From positions 10,152 through 74,151 of the forward strand of contig NZ_DAMBQF010000011.1 in assembly GCF_032062245.1 (NCBI RefSeq): a stretch of DNA of 64,000 nucleotides, given 5' to 3'. The notes beneath the pieces were generated by a model, which worked only from the letters and a program-made list of their open reading frames with translations, made no database searches and was not told the origin of the DNA. How positions within the stretch are numbered: the stretch's first letter is position 1; the number at the start of each line of letters is the position of its first letter. The DNA is from Soonwooa sp032062245 (lineage in GTDB: Bacteria > Bacteroidota > Bacteroidia > Flavobacteriales > Weeksellaceae). This document shows, one piece after another, positions 43,901 to 52,808 of this stretch. The position numbers and the translations under genes are program-made.

Positions 43901-43945
43901 TGGCCCCACTTGGGCTCGAACCAAGGACTTGCTGATTATGAGTCA
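43901..43945 (-). tRNA. 3' fragment of elongator tRNA-Met(CAT), attachment-site remnant
   Basis: Read on the minus strand it contains an anticodon loop CTCATAA (anticodon CAT), the 3' anticodon stem TCAGC, a perfect T-arm CTTGG-TTCGAGC-CCAAG, and acceptor strand TGGGGCC plus discriminator A. The sequence stops being tRNA-like inside the 5' anticodon stem: TGA is kept, while the expected GC before it is replaced by AA. The D-arm and 5' acceptor are missing. This is the classic trace of an integrase crossover in the anticodon region, so the site marks the left end of an island; a complete copy is expected at the other end. Confidence 0.85.
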
Positions 43946-43956
43946 TTTAATTTATT

Positions 43957-43991
43957 TTTTATTATACTTTACATTGTTTTATTATACTTTA
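43957..43991 (+). repeat. perfect 15-bp direct repeats beside the tRNA fragment
   Basis: TTTTATTATACTTTA occurs at 43957-43971 and 43977-43991, 20 bp apart and starting 12 bp from the att core. Spacing and position suit integrase arm-type binding sites. Confidence 0.6.
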
Positions 43992-44051
43992 TTTTTAACT
44001 GATTATCAGTGTTTTACAAAATAAAGTTTCTTATTCTAATTTACTTTTCTT

Positions 44052-44059
44052 TATATTTG
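44052..44059 (+). promoter_or_regulatory. putative -7 box of the integrase gene
   Basis: TATATTTG lies 45 bp upstream of the integrase ATG. Confidence 0.45.
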
Positions 44060-44064
44060 TAGTG

Positions 44065-44090
44065 CAAATGTTCGTCAAATGTTCGTCAAA
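44065..44090 (+). repeat. tandem 11-bp repeat in the integrase leader
   Basis: CAAATGTTCGT occurs twice head-to-tail (44065-44075, 44076-44086) and is followed by a third CAAA. It lies between the -7 box and the start codon, a position suited to an operator. Confidence 0.55.
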
Positions 44091-44104
44091 AAAAAGTATA
44101 AAAA

Positions 44105-45316
44105 ATGACCACTTTTCAGTTTACTTTAAAGAATAACGCTAAATCAAATGGTGAAAAAAGTATCATCATGTCGTTTATCAAAGACAGAAAAAATACAAGT
44201 TTGTCACTTCGACATTCATGTACTGACCAACAATGGAGCGCAGAAACGGAACGTGTAAAAAAAAGCCACCCTGATTACGAAAAACTTAATAAGTTTATTG
44301 ATAAATACAAAGGAATTGCTTCAAAGATCATAGAAGATCTTGAAGATGATAATATTCCCTATACCCTGCAGGATGTAATTTATGAGATTAAGAATTATAA
44401 GGGAGACCTGAAAACAATGTCCTACACGAAGTTTCAAGAAATCGTTATTGAAAACCTAAAAAAATCTGATAAAATTGGGTCTGCGCAAGTTGACCAAGAT
44501 GCATTAAACTCTCTTCAAAAATTTTTTGACAAAAAAGACATCGGTTTTAACGAGATTAAATATCTAACCCTCAAAAAATATGAGGCACATTGTATTGAAA
44601 AAGGAAATACACCTGCAACTATCGGAATCCGAATGAGAGCGATTAGAAGCGTTTTTAATCAGGCAATCAAGGCTAAAGTAATCAAGGAAAAACAATACCC
44701 TTTCAAGGATTACAAAATTTCCCAAATCAAGAGTAACAGCAAAAAAGAATTCTTGAGCGTGAGCGAAATCGACCTATTAAAAAAATATAAACCAAAGGAT
44801 CAGTACGAACAATTTGCCAAAGATATGTTTCTGTTCAGTTATTACTCAAGGGGAATTAATTTCATCGATATGATGCAACTCGAAAAGAATGCACTAATCG
44901 ATAAGAATATTTCTTACTACCGAGAAAAAACAGGGGTTGCCGTTAAATTCAAATTAAATGACATCACAGAAAAAATTCTAACGAAATATAAATCAGAACC
45001 CGACTCTAAATTTCTATTATCCATCGTAAAAAACAACAATCCTACAAAAACTTACTTGAAGAATAAGTCTCAAAAGTATTTGACGATTTATGTCAATAAA
45101 TATTTGAAGGATATAATGAGCAATCTTAAAATCAATAAAAATATCACCTTTTATTGCGCAAGACATTCCTTTGCTACTGCACTTAAGTTTGAAAATGTTT
45201 CAATTGAAATTATTCGAGAAGCATTAGGCCACAAGGATATCAATTCGACAATGTCCTATTTGAATTCTCTTCCAGATGCAAAATTGGATAAAATTATTGA
45301 GGATATTATTAAATAA
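44105..45316 (+). CDS. tyrosine recombinase/integrase
   Basis: A 403-residue phage-type integrase of the Bacteroidetes kind. An arm-binding N-terminus (KNTSLSLRHSCTDQQWS) is followed by a SAM-like core-binding domain (residues ~105-215) and the catalytic domain. The catalytic domain has Arg in YSRGINFIDM (~257), the His-x-x-Arg region in YCARHSFATAL (~353), GHKDINSTMSYLN with the second His, and the nucleophilic Tyr (~385). All key residues are present, so it should be active. It lies directly beside the tRNA-Met fragment, which fixes it as the integrase of this island. Confidence 0.93.
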   Translation: MTTFQFTLKNNAKSNGEKSIIMSFIKDRKNTSLSLRHSCTDQQWSAETERVKKSHPDYEKLNKFIDKYKGIASKIIEDLEDDNIPYTLQDVIYEIKNYKGDLKTMSYTKFQEIVIENLKKSDKIGSAQVDQDALNSLQKFFDKKDIGFNEIKYLTLKKYEAHCIEKGNTPATIGIRMRAIRSVFNQAIKAKVIKEKQYPFKDYKISQIKSNSKKEFLSVSEIDLLKKYKPKDQYEQFAKDMFLFSYYSRGINFIDMMQLEKNALIDKNISYYREKTGVAVKFKLNDITEKILTKYKSEPDSKFLLSIVKNNNPTKTYLKNKSQKYLTIYVNKYLKDIMSNLKINKNITFYCARHSFATALKFENVSIEIIREALGHKDINSTMSYLNSLPDAKLDKIIEDIIK

Positions 45317-45521
45317 TATTTTCTTCTTCACTTACAAATTTTACTAATGTGAAATTAGTAAAAGATAATCGGAAACATTCTGATTATCAATTGAATGAAT
45401 TAAAGGGTATGCATAATTTGCATAATACAATTCACTAATGTTTAAGACGCATTTTTTTGAAATCTCTAATTGCTTCCTGCTCAATCTCATATTTTGACTT
45501 AGAACGACATCTTTTTAACCA

Positions 45522-45767
45522 TTAATCAACATCTTTTCGCTTAAACATAAGGATTTTACCTGTTTTAAAAGAAGGAATTTCGCGAGTAGATTTGAGTTTG
45601 TAAATTGTTGATTTACTTAAGCGTAAATACTTTGCAAGCTCATCAATTGACAACAATTCATTATCGTGATTAACTTCGTGAACTAATGGGTTTTTTTGCA
45701 CTAATTCCTGCAGTAAATCTTCGATTTTTTGCAATCGCTCATTAATTAACTCAAATGGATTCTCCAT
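45522..45767 (-). CDS. excisionase-like HTH protein, cut by an in-frame stop
   Basis: An 81-residue protein: coiled N-terminus (LINERLQKIEDLLQELVQ), then a MerR/AlpA-type helix-turn-helix (ELLSIDELAKYLRLSKSTIY...KSTREIPSFK) that defines excisionases of Bacteroidetes elements. After FKRKDVD comes TAA, but the same frame stays open for 30 more codons (WLKRCRSKSKYEIEQEAIRD...) to a TAG at 45435-45437. Homologues usually read through a WL-x-basic tail here, so the stop looks like a recent nonsense mutation. The core HTH remains intact. Confidence 0.75.
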   Translation of the reverse strand: MENPFELINERLQKIEDLLQELVQKNPLVHEVNHDNELLSIDELAKYLRLSKSTIYKLKSTREIPSFKTGKILMFKRKDVD

Positions 45768-45844
45768 AATTTATCATGATTTTTTTGATTATTATAATTA
45801 AAGGTACGATTAAGTAAACAGAAAAAGCAATAACCTCTAGTAGT

Positions 45845-45878
45845 GTTCAATGAAAATGAACATGAGAATTCATTGAAC
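45845..45878. repeat. inverted repeat upstream of the excisionase-like gene
   Basis: GTTCAATGAA (45845-45854) and TTCATTGAAC (45869-45878) are perfect complements 14 bp apart, located about 40 bp upstream of a candidate leftward promoter (TTG-N21-TACCTTTA, 45799-45830). It could bind the HTH protein. Confidence 0.5.
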
Positions 45879-46209
45879 ATATCGCTGAAAATTATTTTTA
45901 GTTGCGTGATTTTAAAAATTATAAATATTGCTTATTATCAATGATTTATGAACATTTCTAAGTTTCTTTTTATCACAAATTTTGTAAATATTTGTGGCAA
46001 AATAAAGTATAAACGATGTGTAGTTCTTTACTGTTTGAAAACTTAGGTTTACATCATTCTAATCTAAAACTCAATTAAACATGGGTTTATCCCAATTTTA
46101 TCCCATAAATACGATAAATAAGATGTTTTCTCATATTAACTCTTGGATAAGTACAACATAAGTACGACATCTGAAAAATCTTTATAGGTATGCGCGTTTT
46201 GAAAACTTA

Positions 46210-46242
46210 TTGCAAAAATAGGGCTTTTAACACTTATTTTTG
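46210..46242 (+). promoter_or_regulatory. putative promoter of a structured RNA
   Basis: TTG (46210-46212) and TATTTTTG (46235-46242) are 22 bp apart, just upstream of the structured non-coding segment. The surrounding GCAAAAATA/TATTTTTGC is also a 9-bp inverted repeat. Confidence 0.4.
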
Positions 46243-46340
46243 CTTTTAGTTTTATTGATTACATTGATTAAAACCAAAAAATTTTTCAAAAAGAAAAAAA
46301 CAGAAAAAAAAAGAAAACCCTCTACTGGTGGTGAAGCAAA

Positions 46341-46497
46341 AAAATCCAAAAGGAAACGGAATAAGTCCCGAAGGGTAGCAAATCAAATAAAAGGCGAAGG
46401 CCACTAAAAGCTCTTGCCATTATGCCGTAGTCTTTTGGATTTTATTAGCGTTGGCATTATGGAGAGCCAACTAATTTTGTTTTCTTTTATTTGATTT
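46341..46497 (+). ncRNA. candidate structured RNA with interleaved inverted repeats
   Basis: AAAATCCAAAAG (46341-46352) is perfectly complementary to CTTTTGGATTTT (46432-46443), and AAATCAAATAAAAG (46380-46393) is complementary to CTTTTATTTGATTT (46484-46497). The order A-B-A'-B' cannot fold as nested hairpins; it needs a pseudoknot or two alternative folds. The interval is richer in G+C than its surroundings and has no plausible ORF. A -7 box at 46235-46242 would start transcription just before it. It could be a regulatory RNA, an RNA partner of a defence gene, or an origin or transfer structure. Confidence 0.4.
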
Positions 46498-46568
46498 TAA
46501 TTGGAAATTATTCTTCAATTTTTTAATACCTCCTCGAAAATGAACAGGTATACCAGTCAATTAATTAC

Positions 46569-46699
46569 GATTTTTATGGTACAAAAATGATTGATTAAAA
46601 TCGGTCAAGATTTTTCCTTCTTCGAAAATAACAATATATGAAAATCAAACAGTTATGATTTTATGGTACAAATATGATTGATAAAAATCGGTCAAAAAT
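46569..46699 (+). repeat. two long direct repeats
   Basis: Two ~40-bp copies that share GATTTTATGGTACAA and ATGATTGAT-AAAATCGGTCAA begin at about 46569 and 46657, 88 bp apart, with a few substitutions. The recurrence is too long to be chance. They sit downstream of the structured segment. Confidence 0.6.
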
Positions 46700-46788
46700 A
46701 TTGCAATTTGTGAAGTAACACACTATATATCATCAGTTTATGACCAAAAATAATAAATTTTATTCATTTCATCAAAAAACAGGGTTTT

Positions 46789-46824
46789 GTTCAATAAAAA
46801 AATGGATATTCAATGACATTGAAC
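46789..46824. repeat. GTTCAAT/ATTGAAC inverted repeats
   Basis: GTTCAAT (46789-46795) and ATTGAAC (46818-46824) flank the perfect palindrome TTCAATG-A-CATTGAA (46809-46823). The half-site TTCAATG/CATTGAA also occurs in the inverted repeat at 45845-45878. Confidence 0.45.
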
Positions 46825-46919
46825 GGGTGAAATTATTGAATATTTTGGTTGTTTAATTGCTCTAATCATAAATATGCAATCCTCGTTAAAATAAAAAAAT
46901 TTATTTCACAACTCCTTTG

Positions 46920-49900
46920 TTAATTACTCGCAATCTTCACCCTACTTCCATCTATCTCTGCCACTTTTTTTTCTACGGCAAATTTGATTGCATTATCCAT
47001 CGAGGTTTCAATCTGCATACCCATTTTAGAGTAGCCAAATGTTCGAGTGAGATATCGCATTAAATCGGTTTTTTCAATACTCAAATTATTGATTAATACT
47101 TCTTCTAATGCTATTAAAACCTCTTCGGGTGCAATGTCTTCTACTGACCGCTTTTCAATATCATTATTTCGGTAAAATGTGCAGTAAAAATCGGAATTAT
47201 CTATCCAATAAAAATCTTGATGATGAGTACTTTTTTTAATATTAGTTTCATCAATAATCTCTTGTAAATATCTGTCCAATTTTGCTCCAACTCTGCTTGT
47301 ATTCCACACATTTAATAATCTTCTGTAAAGTAAATTTTTACTAATCGGGGATTCCGTATTTACAATTTGCTTAATCTGTGAGCGAAGTAAGTTTCTGTTT
47401 CCAAAATCGTAAATAGTCTCACTATTTGCATTGGGAACAAGATCTAAAACCGTTGCGACATACTTTTGTTTTTTGTTTGCGTGAACCGCTTCTGCACCAT
47501 GAGAAGTATGTTGAACTGCTGCTTCTTCAACTTCGAAATGTTCAATATCAGATGGGATTATTTCTTCCTCCTTAAAGTTGTCTTCTAAAATCGACTGGAC
47601 TTTTTCTTTGATTTCGTTCAAAATCCTATCACTATTTTCGTACCAATCCATTGTCCAAATCCTATGGATTTTCCAACCCAATGCAGACAATACGGATGGC
47701 GTTACCATTTCCCTGTCGTTGCTGGTTTTCGCTTCAAGATAATAATATCCGTCTATTAAAATTGCAAGTATATATTGTGCGGGATTTTTGGGGTTTACAA
47801 TTCCAATATCCACCTTAAAGTCGGAAGTTCCAATATTAGTCTTTGCTTCTAAACCAATGTCATTGAGTTTTGTCGCAATACTGTTAGCCAATGATTTTCT
47901 ATTTGAGACACTCTGTTCATCAGCATTTATTGGTAAATGTCCTTTTTCAGCAAAATTCAGGAAAGCCTTTAAGCCGGCAACACCTTCTGCAGATGTTCTT
48001 GCCAAATCAATTTGTTCGGATTTCAAAGTAGAAAAAACGTGCATTTCATAACGCGAGCGTGTAACCGCAACATTCAGCCTGCGCCAACCTCCATTTCTGT
48101 TTAACGGACCAAAATTCATACTTACTTTTCCATTTTCATCGGCACCGTAACCGATGGAAAAAAGGATAAAATCCCGTTCATCACCTTGTACATTTTCAAG
48201 GTTTTTCACAAAAAGTGGTTCTTCAGATTCGTTTGCCCATCGTTCCAATTCCGTATTTTCTGAATAAACCTCTAGCAATTTTTCTTCAATAAGGTTTTGC
48301 TGGGTTTGGCTAAATGTTACGATTCCGATACTTCTTTTTCTATTTTCTGGATTGGCGTAATGTGCTTCGACAAATTTCACGATTGCATCTGCCTCAAAAC
48401 GGTTTGTTCTGGTTTTGCCTTTATCGTAAAATCCAGAAATCTCGTGGAATTTCACTTGTCTAACTAAATCATCGTGTGAAGGGAAAGTTAATAGTTTATT
48501 TTCGTAATAATTGGAATTACTAAAGGCTATCAAACTTTCGTGCTTGCTGCGGTAATGTCTCAATAAGTATTTGGACGGAATGGATAGTGACAGCGCATCA
48601 TCAAGAATGCTTTCCATATCCTCAATATCTATATTTTCTTCATCAATTTTTATCGTACTGAAGAAAGAAGTTGGCGGCATTTGCTTTGGATCTCCAACAA
48701 TAATTGCCTGTTTGGCTCTGGCTAACGAACTTACCGCCTCAAATGTTGGCAACTGTGATGCTTCATCAAAAATGAGCAAATCAAATAACTCGTGATTTAC
48801 ATCAAAATATTGTGCAACCGAAATCGGACTCATCAACATACAGGGTACAAGCCTTGGCAGCAATGTGGGAATCTGATCAAACAGTTTTCTGATGCTTGTT
48901 CCTCTTCCTCGGTTTTTGATATTCCGCTGCAATATTCCAATTTCCGAACTTTGTATCGCTTCTAAAGTGGGATTGGGCAATCTTGCGGAAAGGTCTGCTT
49001 TCAAATCGTTTAATGTAAGCACCCGATAATTAGTGGCTATTTTTTTGTATTGCTCTATTTTCGAATTAAACAGTGATGCATTGAATAAATTCAAAGACTC
49101 GTGTGCAGAAATAACCTCTTTGGCAACAGAACGATTTACTGTATAATGAAAATAATCCAAACAATTTCTTTTGGTAAATTTATTTTGAAGGTAAGCATCT
49201 GTAAACCAATTCAATTGAAGTTCATTACCTTTTTCCACCAACTGCACATACAAAATCCAATCTTTAAGATTGGGCAAATGGAGATTAATTTCATTTAATT
49301 GCTGTTGAACTCCTTTAATCCAGTTTTCACTTTCTACAAAATTGATTTTCGAAATTTCATATAAATTCCTTGCTTCATTTTGATATTCAACAACCGACTG
49401 TTTAAATGAAAGATAAATTTCACGGTTTTTATCTTTCAGTTCGGACAAGTTTGCAATTTGATTTTCCGAAAGAAATTTGCACCATTGATGAATCATTTCC
49501 ACTCCCCAAGTATTGCAGAGTTGGATGATTTTTGAAGACTGATGGCTTATTCTACTAATTAATCTTATATCAGTTTGCTCATCTTTATACAAGTTTTTCA
49601 AAGTTGATTTCACAATAGAAAATCTATCTTGCTGCACCAAACGAATATTTTCTGAATATTGATGATAGTCCCTAAAAAGATTTAACACTTCTCTATTATC
49701 TTTTACAGGATTTTTTCGATAAAGTGAAATCGTTTTCTTGAGTTTGTTTTTTTGTAGCCATTTTGGAAGAAACCAAGTTTGTTCTGCTTTTTTCCATAGC
49801 ATTTCCCACTCGAAGATATTTTGGTCTAAAACATTTCGTTGGTAATTGTTTAGAATTGAATTTAATGATTTCTGATAGTCTTCAAATACGCTTTTCCATT

Positions 49901-52724
49901 CATCAAAAACATCTGCATTTTCTTTTTTGGAAAGGAACTGGAGCAATTCCAACGGAACATCTTCAGCAACTTCAACCTCAGCAATAAGTTTCACAAAATT
50001 TGTCCAGTTTTCTTTTTCTAAAACCGATGCAGGGTAATAACTACTAAAAACTGCAGATTCTGTTGCTGTTTGCAATTTGGAAAGTATCTGAGAAAGTGAA
50101 GTAGATTTTGCTACAATTTTCTCTGTTAAATCATAAGAATACTCCTTAATGTCCAGATTTCGCAGCGGATTTTCGTTAGGATGAATTAGTATATTTATCA
50201 ACGAATGATACTGATGCAACCAATCTTTCCACTGTAGCCATTTTTCTTCATCTACATTTTTTAGGACATCTTCAGGCACTGCATCTTTTGAAAGATTCTG
50301 ACCATCAAAAAGTTCAATATTCACGATACTTTCATACAAAGACCAGCCAATTTTTTGCTTTTGATGCAAAACTGAAACATAGCCATTCAAATCTTTTTTA
50401 GCGACATCAAGTCGCATAGATTCTCTGGAAAATTGAGTATCGGGCAAAGTTCGTTGCGCTTGAAGAGACCGTTCTAACTGCGCAAGAATGTCTGATTTTT
50501 TTGCTTTGTTGGAGTGTAATTCTAATGTAAAATTTCCAAGCCCAATTTGTTCCAGTCTACGGTGTACTACATCCAATGCTGCTTTTTTGGCAGCAACGAA
50601 CAGAACTCGCTTTCCACGGTGCAATGCATCTGCAATGATATTGGTAATCGTCTGCGATTTCCCTGTTCCAGGAGGACCGTGCAAGATAAATGTATTTCCT
50701 TTTTGTGCAGAAAGTACCGCTTCCATTTGCGATACATCTGTTGGAATTGGTAGCGTGATGCTTTCTGCTGGAATATCGTCGTATTCCTGATCCTCATTTT
50801 CTAACTTAGGCGTAAACGCAAGTTTTCCGTCCACAAGACTCTTCACCATATCGCTTTTCAACAACTTTTCCTGATTGGACACAATGTCTTTCCATAAAAT
50901 AAGTTTGCTAAAGGAAAAATTCCCTAAAACCACCTGCTCTTCAACATCCCAACCTTCCATCTGCATAATTGCTCGGCGTAAAATCCCCATAACTTTTGCT
51001 ACACCAACACCTTTTTCATCATAAGGCAAGTTTTCCAGCGATTGTATGTTGAGTTCGTACTCCTGCCGAAGAAATTCAAGCAAGGTTATATTGATCATCG
51101 TTTCTTCTTCCCTGCTTCTTAAAGTAAAATTACTGTTTACGGATCTACGGCTAATCTCAACCGGCATCAGTAGAATAGGAGCAAATCTTGGCTGTGTTGG
51201 TGTTTTTCGGTCATACCATTTCAATAAACCAACAGCGAGATAAAGTGTGCTGGAACCATTTTCATCAATGGCCTGTTTCGCATTTTTGTGGATATAAGAC
51301 AAAATGCTTTCTAAATCCTGACGGTGATAATGTGTATGTAGTTTGAAGTATTTCAAATCTTCATTTGCCATCTGATAAAGAGGCGACGACTGATGTAATG
51401 GTTGTGTAAAAAGATTGTATTTTCTTAATATTTCTGCTTTAGGATTAGGCTGAATTGTGAATGTTTTTCCCTCCCACAATACATCCTCCAAATCGTTGAT
51501 ATTAATATCAACCAATTGCAGCATATTTCTTGTTATCCGAAGATTGAGCAAATTGTTCCGTAGGGATAAATCAAGAAGTTTTCGCTCCCAAATTTTCTGC
51601 TTGGTCGTTACTACCGTACCACTCTGCAACTCATCCGCATAAATTTTTCCAATTTCAAAATCGGTTTGCATGCGTTCTGCCTCCAACTGTTCAATTTTTT
51701 CTTCATCAATCTCAATCCTGTTAGATTCTGCAACCAGTGGCAAAGGTCGAATCCGGAAAGTTCTAGCCCTTTTCAAATCAATCGAAACAAGAAAATCTTC
51801 CTTCTCAACCAACTGAGATTCCCCCAAATTCAACGCTTCTCCAAATACAATATTATTTCCTTTGCAAATACTCGTTGCTTCCCAAGCGGCAATTTCTCGA
51901 ATTCCTTTCGAAATTCTTTTTGTAATTGCAGATTTATCATCGTTTATTGTTTCCGAAAACCGGTCGTCATTCAGCCAACAACCTACAAAAGCATGTCCAC
52001 GAACGATTATGACAATCGGATTTAAATCAACCGCCTCCAAACACGCAGCAAAAAGTAAACTTAAATCGATGCAGTTTCCAAATTTTTCGTTTTGCAAAGT
52101 ATTGAGCAACCGTAATCTTTGCCCCGTGATTTCATAACCTGGAGGTAGTGAACTATAGACAATTTGCTCATTTTGAACCGCAGTATAAATTGCCGAAACT
52201 ATTTGCAATACTCGCTCCGGATCGTTGCTTTGATATCCTTCAAAAGCTGTCGACAAACCTTCTTTTTCAAGAATTTCTATGGCTTTTCTTTTTATTTTAT
52301 AAACATAAGGATGGTTTGGCGTGATATAAGATGCTATCAGTTCCGGCAAAATTTCAAAACCTCCAAAATACTCAATAGGATGAACATCTAAATTCCAGTT
52401 TTCAGAGAAAATTATTTCTTCATTTTGGACAATTTCTATTTTTATAATCACTGTTTCCGTTTCGGAAATGGTATTAAAAAAATCTCTGTTTATCTTAAGT
52501 TGCTCCAACGGAATTTTCACTTCTGAATTAGCAGGAATTTCATTTACCTTAAAACAGAACCGCTCCATTACAGGAAGATCCGAAGTGATATTCAATTCCA
52601 AGTTTTCCTTGGGCTCATCTGATGAATTTAGGACAAAAATCGAGCGAATCGGCTTGATTTGATTGAGATAAAGAGAAATGTTGAGAAAGGGAAAAAGCTC
52701 TTTCCTAATACTAATTTGAGTCAT
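46920..52724 (-). CDS. giant DUF4011/helicase/Vsr-like protein (Hhe-type defence candidate)
   Basis: A 1934-residue protein in several parts. A transglutaminase-like region comes first (GNCIDLSLLFAACLEAVDLN, residues ~213-250), then a DUF4011 region (KIWERKLLDLSLRNNLLNLR, ~374 onward). The SF1 helicase core has Walker A HGPPGTGKSQTITN (~678), Walker B LLIFDEASQLP (~1314), the following GDPKQMPPTSFF, and motif VI VAVTRSRYEMHVF (~1550). A Vsr/MTES_1575-type nuclease segment follows (~1653-1694: ILIDGYYYLE...LGWKIHRIWTMDWY), then a DUF3320-like end (~1790-1820). This is the layout of the Hhe anti-phage gene. It lies 84 bp past sbcC on the same strand, with no clear own promoter. Confidence 0.8.
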   Translation of the reverse strand: MTQISIRKELFPFLNISLYLNQIKPIRSIFVLNSSDEPKENLELNITSDLPVMERFCFKVNEIPANSEVKIPLEQLKINRDFFNTISETETVIIKIEIVQNEEIIFSENWNLDVHPIEYFGGFEILPELIASYITPNHPYVYKIKRKAIEILEKEGLSTAFEGYQSNDPERVLQIVSAIYTAVQNEQIVYSSLPPGYEITGQRLRLLNTLQNEKFGNCIDLSLLFAACLEAVDLNPIVIIVRGHAFVGCWLNDDRFSETINDDKSAITKRISKGIREIAAWEATSICKGNNIVFGEALNLGESQLVEKEDFLVSIDLKRARTFRIRPLPLVAESNRIEIDEEKIEQLEAERMQTDFEIGKIYADELQSGTVVTTKQKIWERKLLDLSLRNNLLNLRITRNMLQLVDININDLEDVLWEGKTFTIQPNPKAEILRKYNLFTQPLHQSSPLYQMANEDLKYFKLHTHYHRQDLESILSYIHKNAKQAIDENGSSTLYLAVGLLKWYDRKTPTQPRFAPILLMPVEISRRSVNSNFTLRSREEETMINITLLEFLRQEYELNIQSLENLPYDEKGVGVAKVMGILRRAIMQMEGWDVEEQVVLGNFSFSKLILWKDIVSNQEKLLKSDMVKSLVDGKLAFTPKLENEDQEYDDIPAESITLPIPTDVSQMEAVLSAQKGNTFILHGPPGTGKSQTITNIIADALHRGKRVLFVAAKKAALDVVHRRLEQIGLGNFTLELHSNKAKKSDILAQLERSLQAQRTLPDTQFSRESMRLDVAKKDLNGYVSVLHQKQKIGWSLYESIVNIELFDGQNLSKDAVPEDVLKNVDEEKWLQWKDWLHQYHSLINILIHPNENPLRNLDIKEYSYDLTEKIVAKSTSLSQILSKLQTATESAVFSSYYPASVLEKENWTNFVKLIAEVEVAEDVPLELLQFLSKKENADVFDEWKSVFEDYQKSLNSILNNYQRNVLDQNIFEWEMLWKKAEQTWFLPKWLQKNKLKKTISLYRKNPVKDNREVLNLFRDYHQYSENIRLVQQDRFSIVKSTLKNLYKDEQTDIRLISRISHQSSKIIQLCNTWGVEMIHQWCKFLSENQIANLSELKDKNREIYLSFKQSVVEYQNEARNLYEISKINFVESENWIKGVQQQLNEINLHLPNLKDWILYVQLVEKGNELQLNWFTDAYLQNKFTKRNCLDYFHYTVNRSVAKEVISAHESLNLFNASLFNSKIEQYKKIATNYRVLTLNDLKADLSARLPNPTLEAIQSSEIGILQRNIKNRGRGTSIRKLFDQIPTLLPRLVPCMLMSPISVAQYFDVNHELFDLLIFDEASQLPTFEAVSSLARAKQAIIVGDPKQMPPTSFFSTIKIDEENIDIEDMESILDDALSLSIPSKYLLRHYRSKHESLIAFSNSNYYENKLLTFPSHDDLVRQVKFHEISGFYDKGKTRTNRFEADAIVKFVEAHYANPENRKRSIGIVTFSQTQQNLIEEKLLEVYSENTELERWANESEEPLFVKNLENVQGDERDFILFSIGYGADENGKVSMNFGPLNRNGGWRRLNVAVTRSRYEMHVFSTLKSEQIDLARTSAEGVAGLKAFLNFAEKGHLPINADEQSVSNRKSLANSIATKLNDIGLEAKTNIGTSDFKVDIGIVNPKNPAQYILAILIDGYYYLEAKTSNDREMVTPSVLSALGWKIHRIWTMDWYENSDRILNEIKEKVQSILEDNFKEEEIIPSDIEHFEVEEAAVQHTSHGAEAVHANKKQKYVATVLDLVPNANSETIYDFGNRNLLRSQIKQIVNTESPISKNLLYRRLLNVWNTSRVGAKLDRYLQEIIDETNIKKSTHHQDFYWIDNSDFYCTFYRNNDIEKRSVEDIAPEEVLIALEEVLINNLSIEKTDLMRYLTRTFGYSKMGMQIETSMDNAIKFAVEKKVAEIDGSRVKIASN

Positions 52725-52808
52725 AGTTTTGCGGGAAAAATTAGTTTTTGAAGTTAGTGTTTTTTTGCGGAATGAGAAAGTTATTGAAGAGCTGGAATAC
52801 GAAATTAC

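Noticed and set aside
43901..43945. Functional tRNA gene
   Set aside because: The D-arm, 5' acceptor strand and half of the anticodon stem are missing; it is only the 3' part left by integration.
44065..44090. Short tandem repeats as a CRISPR array
   Set aside because: Only two 11-bp copies without spacers and no cas genes in the window.
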